Source: Cryptomeria japonica
Lineage: Eukaryota > Streptophyta > Pinopsida > Cupressales > Cupressaceae
Direction: 5' to 3'
DNA: 64,000 nucleotides
NCBI RefSeq assembly: GCF_030272615.1
Contig: NC_081414.1
Location: 826,302,896 to 826,366,895 of the forward strand
How positions within the stretch are numbered: position 1 is the stretch's first letter; every line of letters begins with the position of its first letter. Positions 11,891 to 22,990 of this stretch are shown here, piece by piece. Below the pieces are notes generated by a model. It did not search any database. It was not told where the DNA came from and worked only from the letters and a program-made list of their open reading frames with translations. A program made the translations under genes and the position numbers.

Positions 11891-12239
11891 AGCACTGTCA
11901 ACGTGTAATCCAAATTGCACTACAAATATGCTAAACATGCTTGCAAAGACAAATAAACAAAATCCAAAATCAAAATTTGATATTTTTTACCCTAAAACAT
12001 GCTTGTTGTTTTTCATATGAGTTTTCACAGAAGGGCATAATTTCGTATGAAGCAAGATTATACATATCATGACAAACTATCACAATACGAAAAAACATTC
12101 TACATTGCATGACAAAGTGGGCACTCAAGAACAAGTTTGTACGAGACATGGGACAACACCGAATGACAAACCCTATATGCCCCTATGATAAAACACTCTG
12201 GTGACAGTTTATCATACAAGAAATGGTCTTATCTCACAC
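11891..12239 (+). other. Non-coding tract between PMD ORF and LTR-like region
   Basis: No ORF with support. It should contain the polypurine tract of Tat A if the LTR assignment is right, but I could not identify one. Confidence 0.35.
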
Positions 12240-13200
12240 AATAAACCATGGGCCCCCTAATCTTGATTTCATCACCAAGGTCCCAACCAAAGGAAATTAA
12301 ATTAATCTTGAGCACACAATTAATTTCTTAAATCACCAATGTCACATGGCCAATTAATCAACCAATGTTAATTAAATATTTATTTAATTAATTGATCATT
12401 TCAAGTAAATCATTTTTAAATAATTATCCTATTTGTTTTATTAAATATCCTAGTATATTTGATTAAATAAATCAATTTTCAATTAAATCATCAAAAAAAG
12501 AATTAATTAACAAAAAAGAATTAAAAATTGAGAAAATAAATCAATTGGAGATAATCTTGAAAATCAAATTGAAAATTGAAGAATAATCTCAAAGAAAGCA
12601 ATTAAAACAATAAAATATCAAAATTGAATGAAATAGAGAATAAATTTGTTTTTTCTGATTTTATCTTAATTTTATTCAATTTCCTTTAAAACTGAGAAAA
12701 GCAGCCAATCACATCAATTCACCTGGATTGTGCTTCCTCTTGGAAAATCTTGACCGCTCATCATCATTTGATCTAAGCCATTGGTTTCTTTCTGAATTTT
12801 CTATAAATTCAGGCTCTTATCTCTTATTCAAGGATCCTAAAGAATATATTTTTATTATGTTGTTTTTTCTCTAGGTTCATTGAAAATTTGCATTGAGATA
12901 TTACATATTAGTTATTGCATCCTTAGTTAATCATCTAGCTTAATATTGCTTAAATCATGTTAGCTTAAATCTTGCATATCTAGCTTAAATCTTATATTAA
13001 TTTAGCTCAAATTCATGCTCATATAGATTAAATCCTCCATTTAGGTGTCATCTAGTCACTGGTATTGCATATGAAATCTGAGAGCAAAACTAAACTTGCA
13101 TCTAGTAGAAGGCAATAGGTCACTTTGTAATGGTTTATTGTTCATTATTGATTATTGATTTACTAACCATGCATCTAATGACTTAATTTAAGTGTTGTGT
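12240..13200 (+). repeat. Probable 3' LTR remnant of Tat A
   Basis: AT-rich U3-like sequence with repeated TTAATTAA-type palindromes (about 12,290-12,520), then AATCTTGACC at about 12,743 and TATAAAT at 12,802. Element B's 5' LTR has the same order: a TTTAATTAAA cluster, AATCTTGACC and TATAAAT at 28,135. Both ends are undefined; the right side is cut where Copia-3 begins. By-eye similarity only. Confidence 0.45.
12802..12808 (+). promoter_or_regulatory. Putative TATA box of the Tat A LTR
   Basis: TATAAAT preceded by TTTTC, as in the Tat B LTR (TTTTTTCTATAAATAGAG), and 3' of an AATCTTGACC word in both. Confidence 0.4.
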
Positions 13201-13244
13201 ATTCAAATACAGATACAGATAAAGATACAGGTCCACTTTTCACA

Positions 13245-15807
13245 CACACGACAATTAGTTGCTGCTGCAACATATTCAACTTCTGCAGTAGATAAAGAAA
13301 TGCATGATTGTTTTTTGTTGATCCATGAAACCAAATTCTTTCCAATGAATAAAGCTCCACTAGAAGTGTTCTTCATGTCATCAGTATCTCCTTCCCAATC
13401 TAAATTTGTATATGCACATAAAGTGAAGTTATCATCTCTAGAATACCATAAGTCATATTCTGTTGTTCCTTGCAAATACTGGAATATCTTCTTTACTGCA
13501 CATTCATAATTTTCTTTAGGATTACTTTGATATCTTGAAAGAATACTTACTGCATTCATAATATATGGTCTAGTTTGAGTTAGATATAACAAGCCACCAA
13601 TCATAGACTTATACCTTGTTGAATTTACCGGTGTAGATGTGTCTTTGATAGATAATTTCTCACTTGTCACCACAGGAGTACTTACCGGGTTGGAATTATC
13701 CATACCAAACTTCTTCAACAATTCCCTTAGATACTTAGTTTGATAGATAAAGATGCCTTTGTCAGTTTGTGTAATTTACAAACCTAAGAAAAATCTCATC
13801 TCACCAATCATGGACATTTCAAATTCATTCTTTATATTATTAGAGAATTCCATGAACAATATATCTTCACCTCCAAAAATGATATCATCAACAAATACTT
13901 TAATAATCAGAATATCATCATCAGTGATCTTATAATATAAATTACTATTAGCACTACCTTTAGTAAAACCAAGCTTCAAAAGATATTTATCCAACCTTGC
14001 ATACCAAGCTCTAGGAGCTTGTTTCAATTCATATAATGCTTTCCTTAACCTGCAAACCATATCTTTATCATCTATCAATGAGAATCCACCAGGCTGCTCA
14101 ATGTATACCTCTTCCTCAAGTTCACCATTCAAAAATGCACATTTAACATCAATTTGATAGACCTTATATTTCTTATAAGCTGCATAGGCAAGAAATAGTC
14201 TAACAGCTTCAATTATAGCTATAGGTGCAAATGTCTCACCATAATCAATTCCTTCCATTTGAGAATATCCTTTACAAACCAATCTAGCCTTATTTCTTAC
14301 AACTTGACCATCCTCATTTAGCTTATTCCTAAAAACCCATTTTGTTCCAATAACATTCTTATTTTTAGGTCAGGGAACTAAAGTCCAAGTCTCATTCTTC
14401 TCTATCTGATCTAATTAATCTTTCATACCCTTTAACCAGTGTTTATATTTACAAGCTTCAATAACAAATGTCAGTTCAATTTGAGAAATAAGACATACCT
14501 CTTCATTTTCCATTATTCTTCTTGTCATAACTCCCTTAGTCCTATCTCCAATGATTTGATCTTCAGAATGATTTAACCTTACATACCTTGGTGTCTTTTG
14601 AACTTCAGGTTCACTGTTTTGATCATATTTCATAGTTGAATTTTTTGATTATACTGGTGTAACTATCTCAGTGTTTTGTACCGGTTGAGGCATTGTCGGT
14701 TTAGTTATGATTATTTCCACTACCGATTCCCTTTCATATGATATAGATTGATTTCTGTATTTCCCATCCACTTTCACATTAGCGTTGTTCACAATTTTCT
14801 GCAATCTTTTGTTATAACATCTATATGCCTTGATTTCAATTGAATATCCAAGAAATATCCCTTCATCACATCTAGGATCAAACTTCCCAATTGTATCATC
14901 CCTTTTGATATAACATTTACTTCCAAATTTTTTGAAATATTTAACAGTAGGCGTGTCCAAACCATAATTCATAAGGTTTCTTACCGGTTTCACCTTTGAT
15001 GTGAACTCTGTTGAATGTGTAGATTGTTGTACTCACTACTCTCCAATAGATGTGAGAAAATTTGGCTTCCATCATCATGGTTCTTATTGTATCCAAAATG
15101 GTTCTGTTCTTCCTTTCCACTACTCCATTCTGCTGAGGACTCTGGGGTGTAGATAATTGTCTCCTAAATTCATTTGTCTCATAATAACCAATAAATTCAT
15201 GAGAAGTGAACTCCCCGCCTTGATCTGATCTCAGACATTCGATTCTCAATCCAGTGTCTTTTTCCACCTTTGTTTTAAAGATCTTGAATTTATCAAAGGC
15301 TTTAGACTTCTCCCTTAGAAAAGTCACCCACACCATTCTAGAATAATCATCAATTATCAGCATGAAGTATCTATCACCTTGAAAGCTTCTAGTCCTTGTT
15401 GGACCACATAAGTTGGTATGAATCAAATCAAACACATCATTATATTTATCAAGTATTGTCTTAAAAGAAGTTCTAACTTGCTTTCCCAATTGACATTCCT
15501 TACATACCGGATTATGAGGCTTTATAATCTTAGGTATATCTCTAACTTCCTTAGTTGAACTGATCTAAACAATACAATCAAAATTAGCATGACACAACCT
15601 CTTATACCATAACCAACTCTCATCAATATGATAAATTAGACATGTCTTATCACCAGTGTTCAAGTGAAAGATATTACCTCCAGTCTTAGTACCGGTTGCA
15701 ATCTCCAAACCAATTTTATTAATGATTTTGTATTTTCTATCTTTAAACTAAAGTTGGAATCCCTTGTCCACCAATTGACCAACTCTTAAAAGATTATGCT
15801 TTAAACC
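13245..15807 (-). pseudogene. Copia-3 integrase, RT and truncated RNase H
   Basis: Integrase shows the CKECQLGKQ zinc region, the DLIHTNLCGP aspartate, LRSDQGGEF and NGVVERKN (DD-E present, about 15,100-15,500). RT shows MVCKGYSQ, YQIDVKCAFLNGELEEEVYI, ELKQAPRAWYARLDKYLL and the FVDD box at 13,884-13,895. RNase H shows STAEVEYVAAATN and is then cut. Several stops and frame changes (near 14,290, 14,640 and 14,960). Frame changes at 14,640-14,960 fall in the variable linker between integrase and RT. Confidence 0.87.
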
Positions 15808-17113
15808 TTATACATAATAGACATTATCAGTATTATGCTTTCCATCCAGAGAAATAATACCTCTACCTTTGATCATACATGCTTTGTCATCTCCAAATCT
15901 GACTTGACCGCCATTGTATTCTTGCAGGGACAAAAATTTTCTTTTATCTCCAGTCATATGATGTGAGCATCCACTATCAATTACACATTCATCCTTGTCT
16001 TCAACTTTTACTGCCAGGGCCTTTTCTTCATTCTTGATAGCTGGTTCCGGTTCATCTTCTTTTAAATCATAGAACACCCACTCCTTTCCATTTCTAGATC
16101 CACTAGCAAAGTTTGTTGTTGGTTCATCCTCAGAGTCATCACTTACTCCTTCCTCATCTTCTATGTAGAATTTTTTTCTTTTCTTGAATCTATATCTATT
16201 CTGATTAGGCTTAAATGATTTCTTAACTCTTTCTTCAAAGCTTGCATTCCTTTCAGGACATCTAGATGCAAAATATTTGAAAGGTGCTTTTCCTTCATAC
16301 TTACTTCCTGTCGATCCTTTAGGTACACTTCTAGCAAATAAGGCTTCAAGTTGCTCAAATTCTTCATCCTCTTTCCTCATATCTTCCAATTCTTTTTCAT
16401 ATAAGACTTTCCAATCACTTTTGTCAGTAGATGATGATGCATGAAAAGCAAGTTCAGACTTTGTAGCTCTAGAAGGTCCAAATTCTTCAAGCTCAAAAGT
16501 AGATAATTTCCCAATTAGAATGTCTCTATTAACTATAGTATTTGCCATTGTTCTCAATTCATTAATTGCAGTTGCCTTCATCTTGTATGCTGGTGGAAGG
16601 GTTCTCAAGACTTTAGAAACTATTTCATCTTCACTTAGAGATCCTCCACAACATTGAATTCCCATAACAATCTCATTTACTCTTTTCATAAATGTAGCAA
16701 TTCTTTCATTATCTTCAATCTTCAAGTTCTCGTATCTTACCCAGTAACCATCAAGTTTAGAAATTTTGACAATATGATCACCTTCATTTAGAGTTTTCAA
16801 TTTATCCCACATAACCTTTTCCAATGATTTATCAGTCAATCCCATGATTTGTTGATCACTAAGTGCACACAAGAGGGCTTCTCTAGCTCTGCAATCATTT
16901 TTGAATATTCTTGTCTAGGTCTGTAGGAGTAGTATTTCCAAATTTTAGATCATAAGGTGTATATCATTTCTTAGTGAGATCCCTAATATACTTTCCAAGA
17001 CATCTAAGATGAGTCTCCATTTGGATTTTCCATATCCCATAATTTTTTCCATCAAGCTTAGGGATTTCTCTTCTGAAAATAGTTGTCGGTGGATTTGAAA
17101 TGTTAGTTGCCAT
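15808..17113 (-). pseudogene. Copia-3 gag and protease, zinc knuckle partly deleted
   Basis: gag begins with ATG at 17,113 (IPKLDGKNYGIWKIQMETHL) and has stops and a shift near 16,880-16,970. It then reads openly from 16,872: the UBN2-type gag core (LKTLNEGDHIVKISKLDGYW), LRTLPPAYKMKATAINEL and an acidic-basic linker. The knuckle region reads APFKYFASRCPERN, so the N-terminal CxxC part of the CCHC is missing. Protease follows (VIDSGCSHHMTGDKRKFLSL) and ends with a stop at 15,808. Open over 354 codons, longer than most frames here. Confidence 0.88.
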
Positions 17114-17158
17114 AGGATCTACCTCAATTAGTTAAGCTTCTACAAAAGAGGACCAAAT

Positions 17159-17171
17159 CTCTAATACCAAT
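17159..17171 (-). other. Primer-binding site of Copia-3
   Basis: On the minus strand ATTGGTATTAGAG directly follows the LTR end CCTAACA. It is one base from the usual TGGTATCAGAG (C to T). Confidence 0.65.
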
Positions 17172-18270
17172 TGTTAGGATAACCGATGGACAAATGAGAG
17201 GGGGGGGGGGGGGCGGGGTAAATCAGTTGTCAACAGATTATATTAATCAAACCACTTTATAACCTTTAACTAGAGCACATAAGTATTGAATATCGGAATA
17301 ACAGAAACAAATATCAGTAAGCAATAAAACTTAAGAATGAAATAGAGAATTAACACAATACAACCATACCATAACACCATGATTTGTACGTGGAAAACCC
17401 GATAAAGGGAAAAACCATGGTGGGAAGCCTACCAACAGTCAGATGATACTTCTACAGAAAGTATGTGATACAATAAGGGGCATGCACATGCAGGAAGGCA
17501 CACTTCCTAGAGCGTACTGATCATTACAAAGGATTCTCACTAACTACAAAGAGGTTATAACCACCTCAAGATAATTGGACAACAATCCAAAAGAATAAGC
17601 TACCAGAGATAGCATCTACCATGCTTGACTACAGTCCCGGTTAAGCTCAATATCGGAGGCCTTTGACCTCTTACTTAAACCCAATTCGATCATCTATGAT
17701 CAACCAAATCTCCTTCGCATATGATATTTCATTCCACGACCACGACACACGATCTACAATGAGATCTCACATAGATTTATACAAACCCTAAGGCCTGAAA
17801 CAATTAGGTCGGCCACCTAAAAGATATTACAATAAGATCATTACATACATTCATATAACAATGATATGCCATGTCAGCTTAAGACCAAAACAACATTAAT
17901 CAATCCATTAAACATCACGGTAACATGTAGAGAACATGTTAACATGATACCAGTCCATAACCTAGACAGGTATCGGACCTAATCTGGGTCCACCATGCCA
18001 AAGTGGTGTCTCCAATTAGTCGAGCCATGATCAAGGATCGCCTTCCACATCTTGAATTCAATCTACAAGCCGCACCAACACCACTTGTGCATCCTATCAA
18101 AGATTCTAGGTGAAAGCTTTGCTAGTAAAACCTTAAACCCTTACTGGTAACACAAGATCTTCTACTAGTAACAAAAACCTATCTATCGGTAACCAACCAT
18201 AATAGCTAGTGTTGACATCGATGACAAAATATTAATGCAACAAATAATCAATTCCTCCATATTGCCAACA
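17172..18270 (-). repeat. Copia-3 5' LTR (about 1.1 kb)
   Basis: On the minus strand it starts TGTTGGCAATATGGAGGAAT and ends CCTAACA before the primer site, with the C-run (17,200-17,216 on +) near its 3' end that related Copia LTRs show. No partner LTR in the window. Confidence 0.7.
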
Positions 18271-20040
18271 ACATGAATATGTTTAAAATCAATTACACTG
18301 ATATTTTAGATGTTGTCTTTTACATGTCTTGTTAAAAAAACAAGACTAACAATTAGATTTTGTCTTTTTGCATGTTTCCTTACAAAACAAGACTAACAAA
18401 TAGATATTATCTTTGTGCATATCTTGCTTGTTTAACAAAAAAAAGTACTCTATGGTAGAGATACAAATAGATAAATCCAATATTCCTCCGAAGGAAAGAT
18501 CAAAAATCTTTTGAAAGAACCTAAATACAAATGAGTGATAAGAAAGATAAGGCATGGAATAAGAGTACATACATTGCAACATAAATGGACGTAAATATAA
18601 ACTTTGGTTTCATTAAAGCCAAGCCATGAAAAAACAAAACTAAATTATTATACACGAGTTGTCATGAAATCATAAAATACAAGATTGTTGTTGTAACTCG
18701 AGATCATAAAATCTAGCATTAGATTGTATTTGGTGGATTATCCTAAATTCCCTTGACACCATTATTGTAATACCCTAATATAATACTACAAGAGCAATCT
18801 TATTTTCATGCATGATGTCACCAACTTCTTCATCTTTTCATACTTTCTCTTCTTTGTTCAACTCTTGTGGTGGAGATTTATTTATTTTCTCGATTGCTGC
18901 AACACCATAAAAATATTTCAGTAATTGTGCCTCTTTTATTAAATCTCCTACAAATTCAATGATTGGATTCTCTTTAAATGATGGTATCAAGAGTTAGATA
19001 TCCATTTCATTTTCTTTTCTTGCACCTAGACCCAACCTTCTAGTACTTTTGGATATCTCATGAAGGATTTCTAGTATTCATCTTCAACAGAGCCTCCAAC
19101 CTCCATCCTAGGGGAGATACCTTAAGATTTCTAAAAATTGAATGCACAAGGCACTTCGATCCCCAGTAGAGTTGCCAAAAACAAAACATTGCAACATTGG
19201 ATAAACCATCATGCAAAGGATGATTTTCCTCTATTTTCAAGGAGGATTAGCTCCGTCAAATGTTAATTTATATTTAAAATAATCCCTCTTCTCCAAGGAA
19301 TAAACAATTGCAGCCAGAATAAAATATGAATGTATTTATTAATAGCATCCATTAATAATTTTGGTATAGATAATGAAGCAAATGAAATAAATACTTGCCG
19401 ATAGAAAATATATGTAAATACTAACAACACAAAGTCTTTCAATAATTTTATAAATCTTCAAACAAATATTTGCAAATATTGATAAAGCACAATTTATCAA
19501 TATCCCTCCATAATGGTGATACACAACCCACTTTTACTCAGAACATCACAAAGTCTATTCAAGAATAAAATTCATGAGGAAATAAAATATTGATGGAAAA
19601 ATATGTATTTCAACAATAAATAAAAATTGGTTACACAATCATTTCTTCTTGTAGAAGAGAGAATTCCCTTACAATAAAAATAATCCCCTTTTAAAGAATT
19701 CACACATAACTAAAGTAGCTGTGTAAATACCCGTAACTTCCCTTTACCCAACTTTCCTTTTTGATAATTTATCTCTAAATATTAATTTACCCACTTGTAT
19801 GTCTTCTCACTCTCATAGAAATTAGAATTTTACATAGTTAGTTGTGTACAATAGATTTTGTACATTATAATGATTAATTCTTGAAAGAATTAATTCACCC
19901 GAGAGACAAGGACTATGTAACTTAATTTTACCCACACATAACTTGATATTTAATTATTTTGCACATATAGTAATTTTTAATTCTTAGAAGAACTAAATAT
20001 AGATGTCAATATATAATAATTTATAAATTTAATATACAAT
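18271..20040. other. AT-rich stretch without recognised features
   Basis: I see no supported gene. A short local duplication of CAAGACTAACAA words occurs at about 18,340-18,390. Short open frames (about 60-80 codons) have no family signal. Confidence 0.4.
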
Positions 20041-21010
20041 ATCCACTCTGAGGTTTACCTGGACTTTGTTAAAAATCAAAGGTAACAGATACTTCATCGG
20101 AAGATTTGAGGGTTTCACCTTCAACGGATGGGCATGGATTTTGGGTACCTAAGGGTGATCTTTCTTCTAAAGAAAAGTTACCTACAGAGAAGACTATGTT
20201 ATGGCACCAAAGACCTGGCCACATTGGAGAAAAGGGTCTAAGGACCTTGAAAATTAAAAACCTTGTTGAAGGTTTGAATGATTGTAATCTCAAATTTGGT
20301 TTCTGTGAGCATTGCATTTATGGAAAAAATAATCGCATTCAGTTTTACTCGAGTTATCATAAATCTTGTGGTGTTTTGGATCTTATATATTTTGATGTGT
20401 TTGGTCCTGTAGATGTCCCATTGATTGGAAAATCCATATATTGTGTTTAATTTATTGATTATTTTAGTAGAAGGACATAGGTATACTCTCTAAAGAGTAA
20501 ATTTGAAGTTTTTAGTCATTTTAAAGAACTTAAAGCAATGGTTGAGTTGCAGGCTGGAAAGAAAATTAAATGTTTAAGGAATGATAATGGCAGTGAATTT
20601 TTCTCTAATGATTTTGATAGATTCTGTAAAGACTATGGAATCAATAGAAAGACGACAACTTCGTATTCTCCATAGCAAAATGGAGTTGCAGAAAGACCGA
20701 ACATGACACCGATGGAGAAGGCTAGGAGTATGTTGAGTGGTGCTGGTCTAGATCAAAAGTTTTGGGCTGAAATGGTTGCCACTACTTGCTACACGATTAA
20801 TAGGTCTCCTACATCAGCTCTTGTTGATAAATACCTATGGAAGCATGGTTAGGTCACAAGCCTTCAATGAGATATCTTAGAGTTTTTGGTTATGAGGCAT
20901 ATGCACACATGCCAAAGGAGAAGCGAACCAAGATGGAGAACAAAGCTATAAAATACATCTTCATCAATTACAGCTATGGTGTGAAAGGATACTATAATGT
21001 CACCAAAATG
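20041..21010 (+). pseudogene. Copia integrase fragment
   Basis: Gag-pre-integrase motif (LWHQRPGHIGEKGLRTLKIK, near 20,200, then CEHCIYGKN) leads into the integrase core (LIYFDVFGPVDVP, LRNDNGSEFF, QNGVAERPN) and, after a frame change near 20,850, the GHKPSMRYLRVFGYEAY segment. Both ends stop abruptly. No LTR, gag or RT attached. Stops at 20,448, 20,478 and 20,673; the last is TAG in the place of the Gln of QQNG. It is not close to Copia-1, -2 or -3 at the protein level, so it is an independent relic. Confidence 0.82.
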
Positions 21011-21259
21011 TAATGGTGGGTGAAAAATGTGTGAATGAGAGATCAAGAGGAAAACTACCCTTTCCCTCTAAAGAGTGATGAGAGTTTCACTATGGATTTC
21101 CCTTCAAACACTTTTCATGCATTACATTGTTGGAAGAGGAGGGGGGGTTTCATTAGATTCAACCTCCAAAGAAGAAGATAAAATTCTAAATAAAATGGGA
21201 ATGATAAGTTAATCCCCTCTTCTATTTGGAATGGAAAGGAATTGATAGAATTATGTAAA

Positions 21260-22198
21260 GAGACTAAGTGCAAAAGTGACAAAGAACTGGTAATAACTCA
21301 ACATCGGAGTGTGGGATGAATTTGTGCACCTATATCTAGTAGTAATATTTTGAGATGAAGCCGCCCTACAAATTTGAGGAAAATTTGCCTGGACCGTGGC
21401 AGGAATGTACACAGTCCTCCAAAAAATCCGTGAAACGAAAAGGGTTTTTCTGCCTCTGCAAATGGAGTCCAAATCCAAAAGTATAGCTGTACACCTGCAA
21501 CCTACACACAAAAAAGAGAATAAAATGGGTTGGGATTGGGGGTTTTCCTTCAGGTCAAACCCCAATTTTGGAATGAATCAAGTAATGAAAGAAAGTACTT
21601 GCAAGTAAATGTAATTGAAAGACTGTAATGTAAATCACCTGAAGGGAGGTTGTAGATAGAATGTAGGTAGATTTTCTTGTGTATAATTGAATGTTGAAAT
21701 GGATCTCCTCTTCAATGGTCGAATCATTGAATTGAATGCAACACCTAGCCTTGAAGGGAGACTTGAGATGGTCAATGCTTGAAAGGGATGCTTGAATGCT
21801 TGAATATTCTTGAATTCTTGATCAAAAATTTTCACCTTCTTGAACTTATGAAAATGAGAGGGTAAATGCAACTTTTATACTTGTCAATTAGGATTAATGA
21901 AACTGATTTTTGTCACAGATCGACATCGAGGAAGTTTTCCCACTCACTACACAACCTTCAATGCAGACCAAAGAATGGTCCTGCCCCAAAATAGGGCAGG
22001 GATAGAGGCACCACTCCCCTTTCCTACCCTTTTCTCCAAGGAAGAGTGTAGAGAGGGTGGTGCAGAGGGCAAGGGAGAAGCAATTTTAGGGGGTTGAGTA
22101 GTATTCGGTCTCCGATCAGGCTAGGGGATTCAATTTCGCATGTGTGAGGACACTAATGCAGTCAAAAATTGCTAGGGTCACAATTTTATGATACTACA
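21260..22198 (-). repeat. 3' LTR of the gag-only element (far end not located)
   Basis: On the minus strand TGTAGTATCATAAAATTGTG begins right after a purine-rich tract. It holds a TATA box at about 21,872-21,880 and pyrimidine-rich sequence. I could not fix the CA end; the value given is approximate. Confidence 0.5.
21872..21880 (-). promoter_or_regulatory. Putative TATA box of the gag-only element LTR
   Basis: GTATAAAAGT on the minus strand, about 320 bases into the LTR. Confidence 0.45.
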
Positions 22199-22216
22199 TT
22201 TAGCTCCCACTTTAGC
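22199..22216 (-). other. Polypurine tract of the gag-only element
   Basis: GCTAAAGTGGGAGCTAAA on the minus strand, immediately before the TG start of the LTR. Confidence 0.6.
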
Positions 22217-22990
22217 GAGAGTATGAGCATATGCCAATATTGTCAGTAAAGTACAAGGAAATAAGATTGGAAGACTTTTATCACATCAAGGAGGCAAGAT
22301 GTAGCAAGCTCCTAGTGGACTTAGGATCTTACTACTTCGATTGACAAAGTAAAAGGGAAGATCGAGAAGGGGAGAACCATGACTGCAAGTAGAAAATTTC
22401 CCCTCACTATGGGTCATGAAAGCAAGGATACCAAAGATTATAAAGCAACAAAGTTCACTAAGTAATTATAAGTATCAAGAAGGAAAAATATGAGCGGAGT
22501 GTATGCTCCCACGTTAAAGGAATCACGCATGCCTTATTGGGAGTGATTGCTTTAAGGTAGGATACACCCAAGAGAGAAAGAAGAGAGGGAGCATGTTATC
22601 GCAAGGATTTAACCCCCAAGGAAAAATCCAAGAATAATGAACACAAAACATAAGGTAGTTTCACTTTCCTTGGGGTCAATATGTTGTATGATAACTCATG
22701 TATATCATATATGTATGTGCATATAATAATCATCATTCCCCAAAGAAAAGACACTACCTTGGAAGAAAGGGAAGAGAGGATGTCTTTTGAGTCAACGTGA
22801 AAGAGACCAAGAAAAAATCTCAATGCTTTGCATCATCCCCAAATAGTCATTAAGGGAATAATAGAAGAACATGGATACACAGAGAAGAATATCCACAAAA
22901 GAGAAAGAGAGGAGAGAGAGAGAGAGAAGATCTACAGTGCTAATATTACTAATCTAGCATGACATTTGCCTCCCAATATTGGTGATCACT
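22217..22990 (-). other. Non-coding tract between protease ORF and polypurine tract
   Basis: No RT or integrase motif in any frame. It includes a short GA microsatellite at about 22,903-22,928. The absence of pol here is the key observation for calling the element non-autonomous. Confidence 0.5.

Larger units (their letters stand above)
1..13200 (+). mobile_element. Tat-lineage Ty3/gypsy element A, 5' end outside window, split by Copia-1
   Basis: The order read on the + strand is RT, RNase H, a second RNase H-like module and integrase (1-2,712), then about 0.8 kb of non-coding sequence, the foreign Copia-1 (3,512-9,450), more non-coding sequence, an antisense plant-mobile-domain pseudogene (10,100-11,890) and an AT-rich LTR-like tract. 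The same order (pol, spacer, antisense PMD ORF) recurs in Tat element B at 50,709-57,100, which is the main reason for joining the two sides of Copia-1 into one host element. The second RNase H-like module after the normal one is typical of the Tat lineage. The 5' half is outside the window. The right limit, next to Copia-3, is placed only to within about 50 bases. The joining across Copia-1 is inference because Copia-1 has lost its 3' end and no target duplication can be tested. Confidence 0.62.
13245..18270 (-). mobile_element. Copia-3: Ty1/copia element, minus strand, 3'-truncated
   Basis: Read right to left: 5' LTR (18,270-17,172), primer site, gag, protease, integrase, RT and RNase H up to EVEYVAAATNCR at about 13,250, where similarity ends. 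No 3' LTR. Its LTR end style (a C-run followed by CTCTCA) and its proteins resemble Copia-2, so they belong to one broad group. The abrupt end beside the Tat A LTR suggests truncation during or after insertion. Confidence 0.88.

Noticed and set aside
18346-20040. Small ORFs of 60-80 codons
   Set aside because: No family signal, no consistent codon use; expected by chance in AT-rich DNA.
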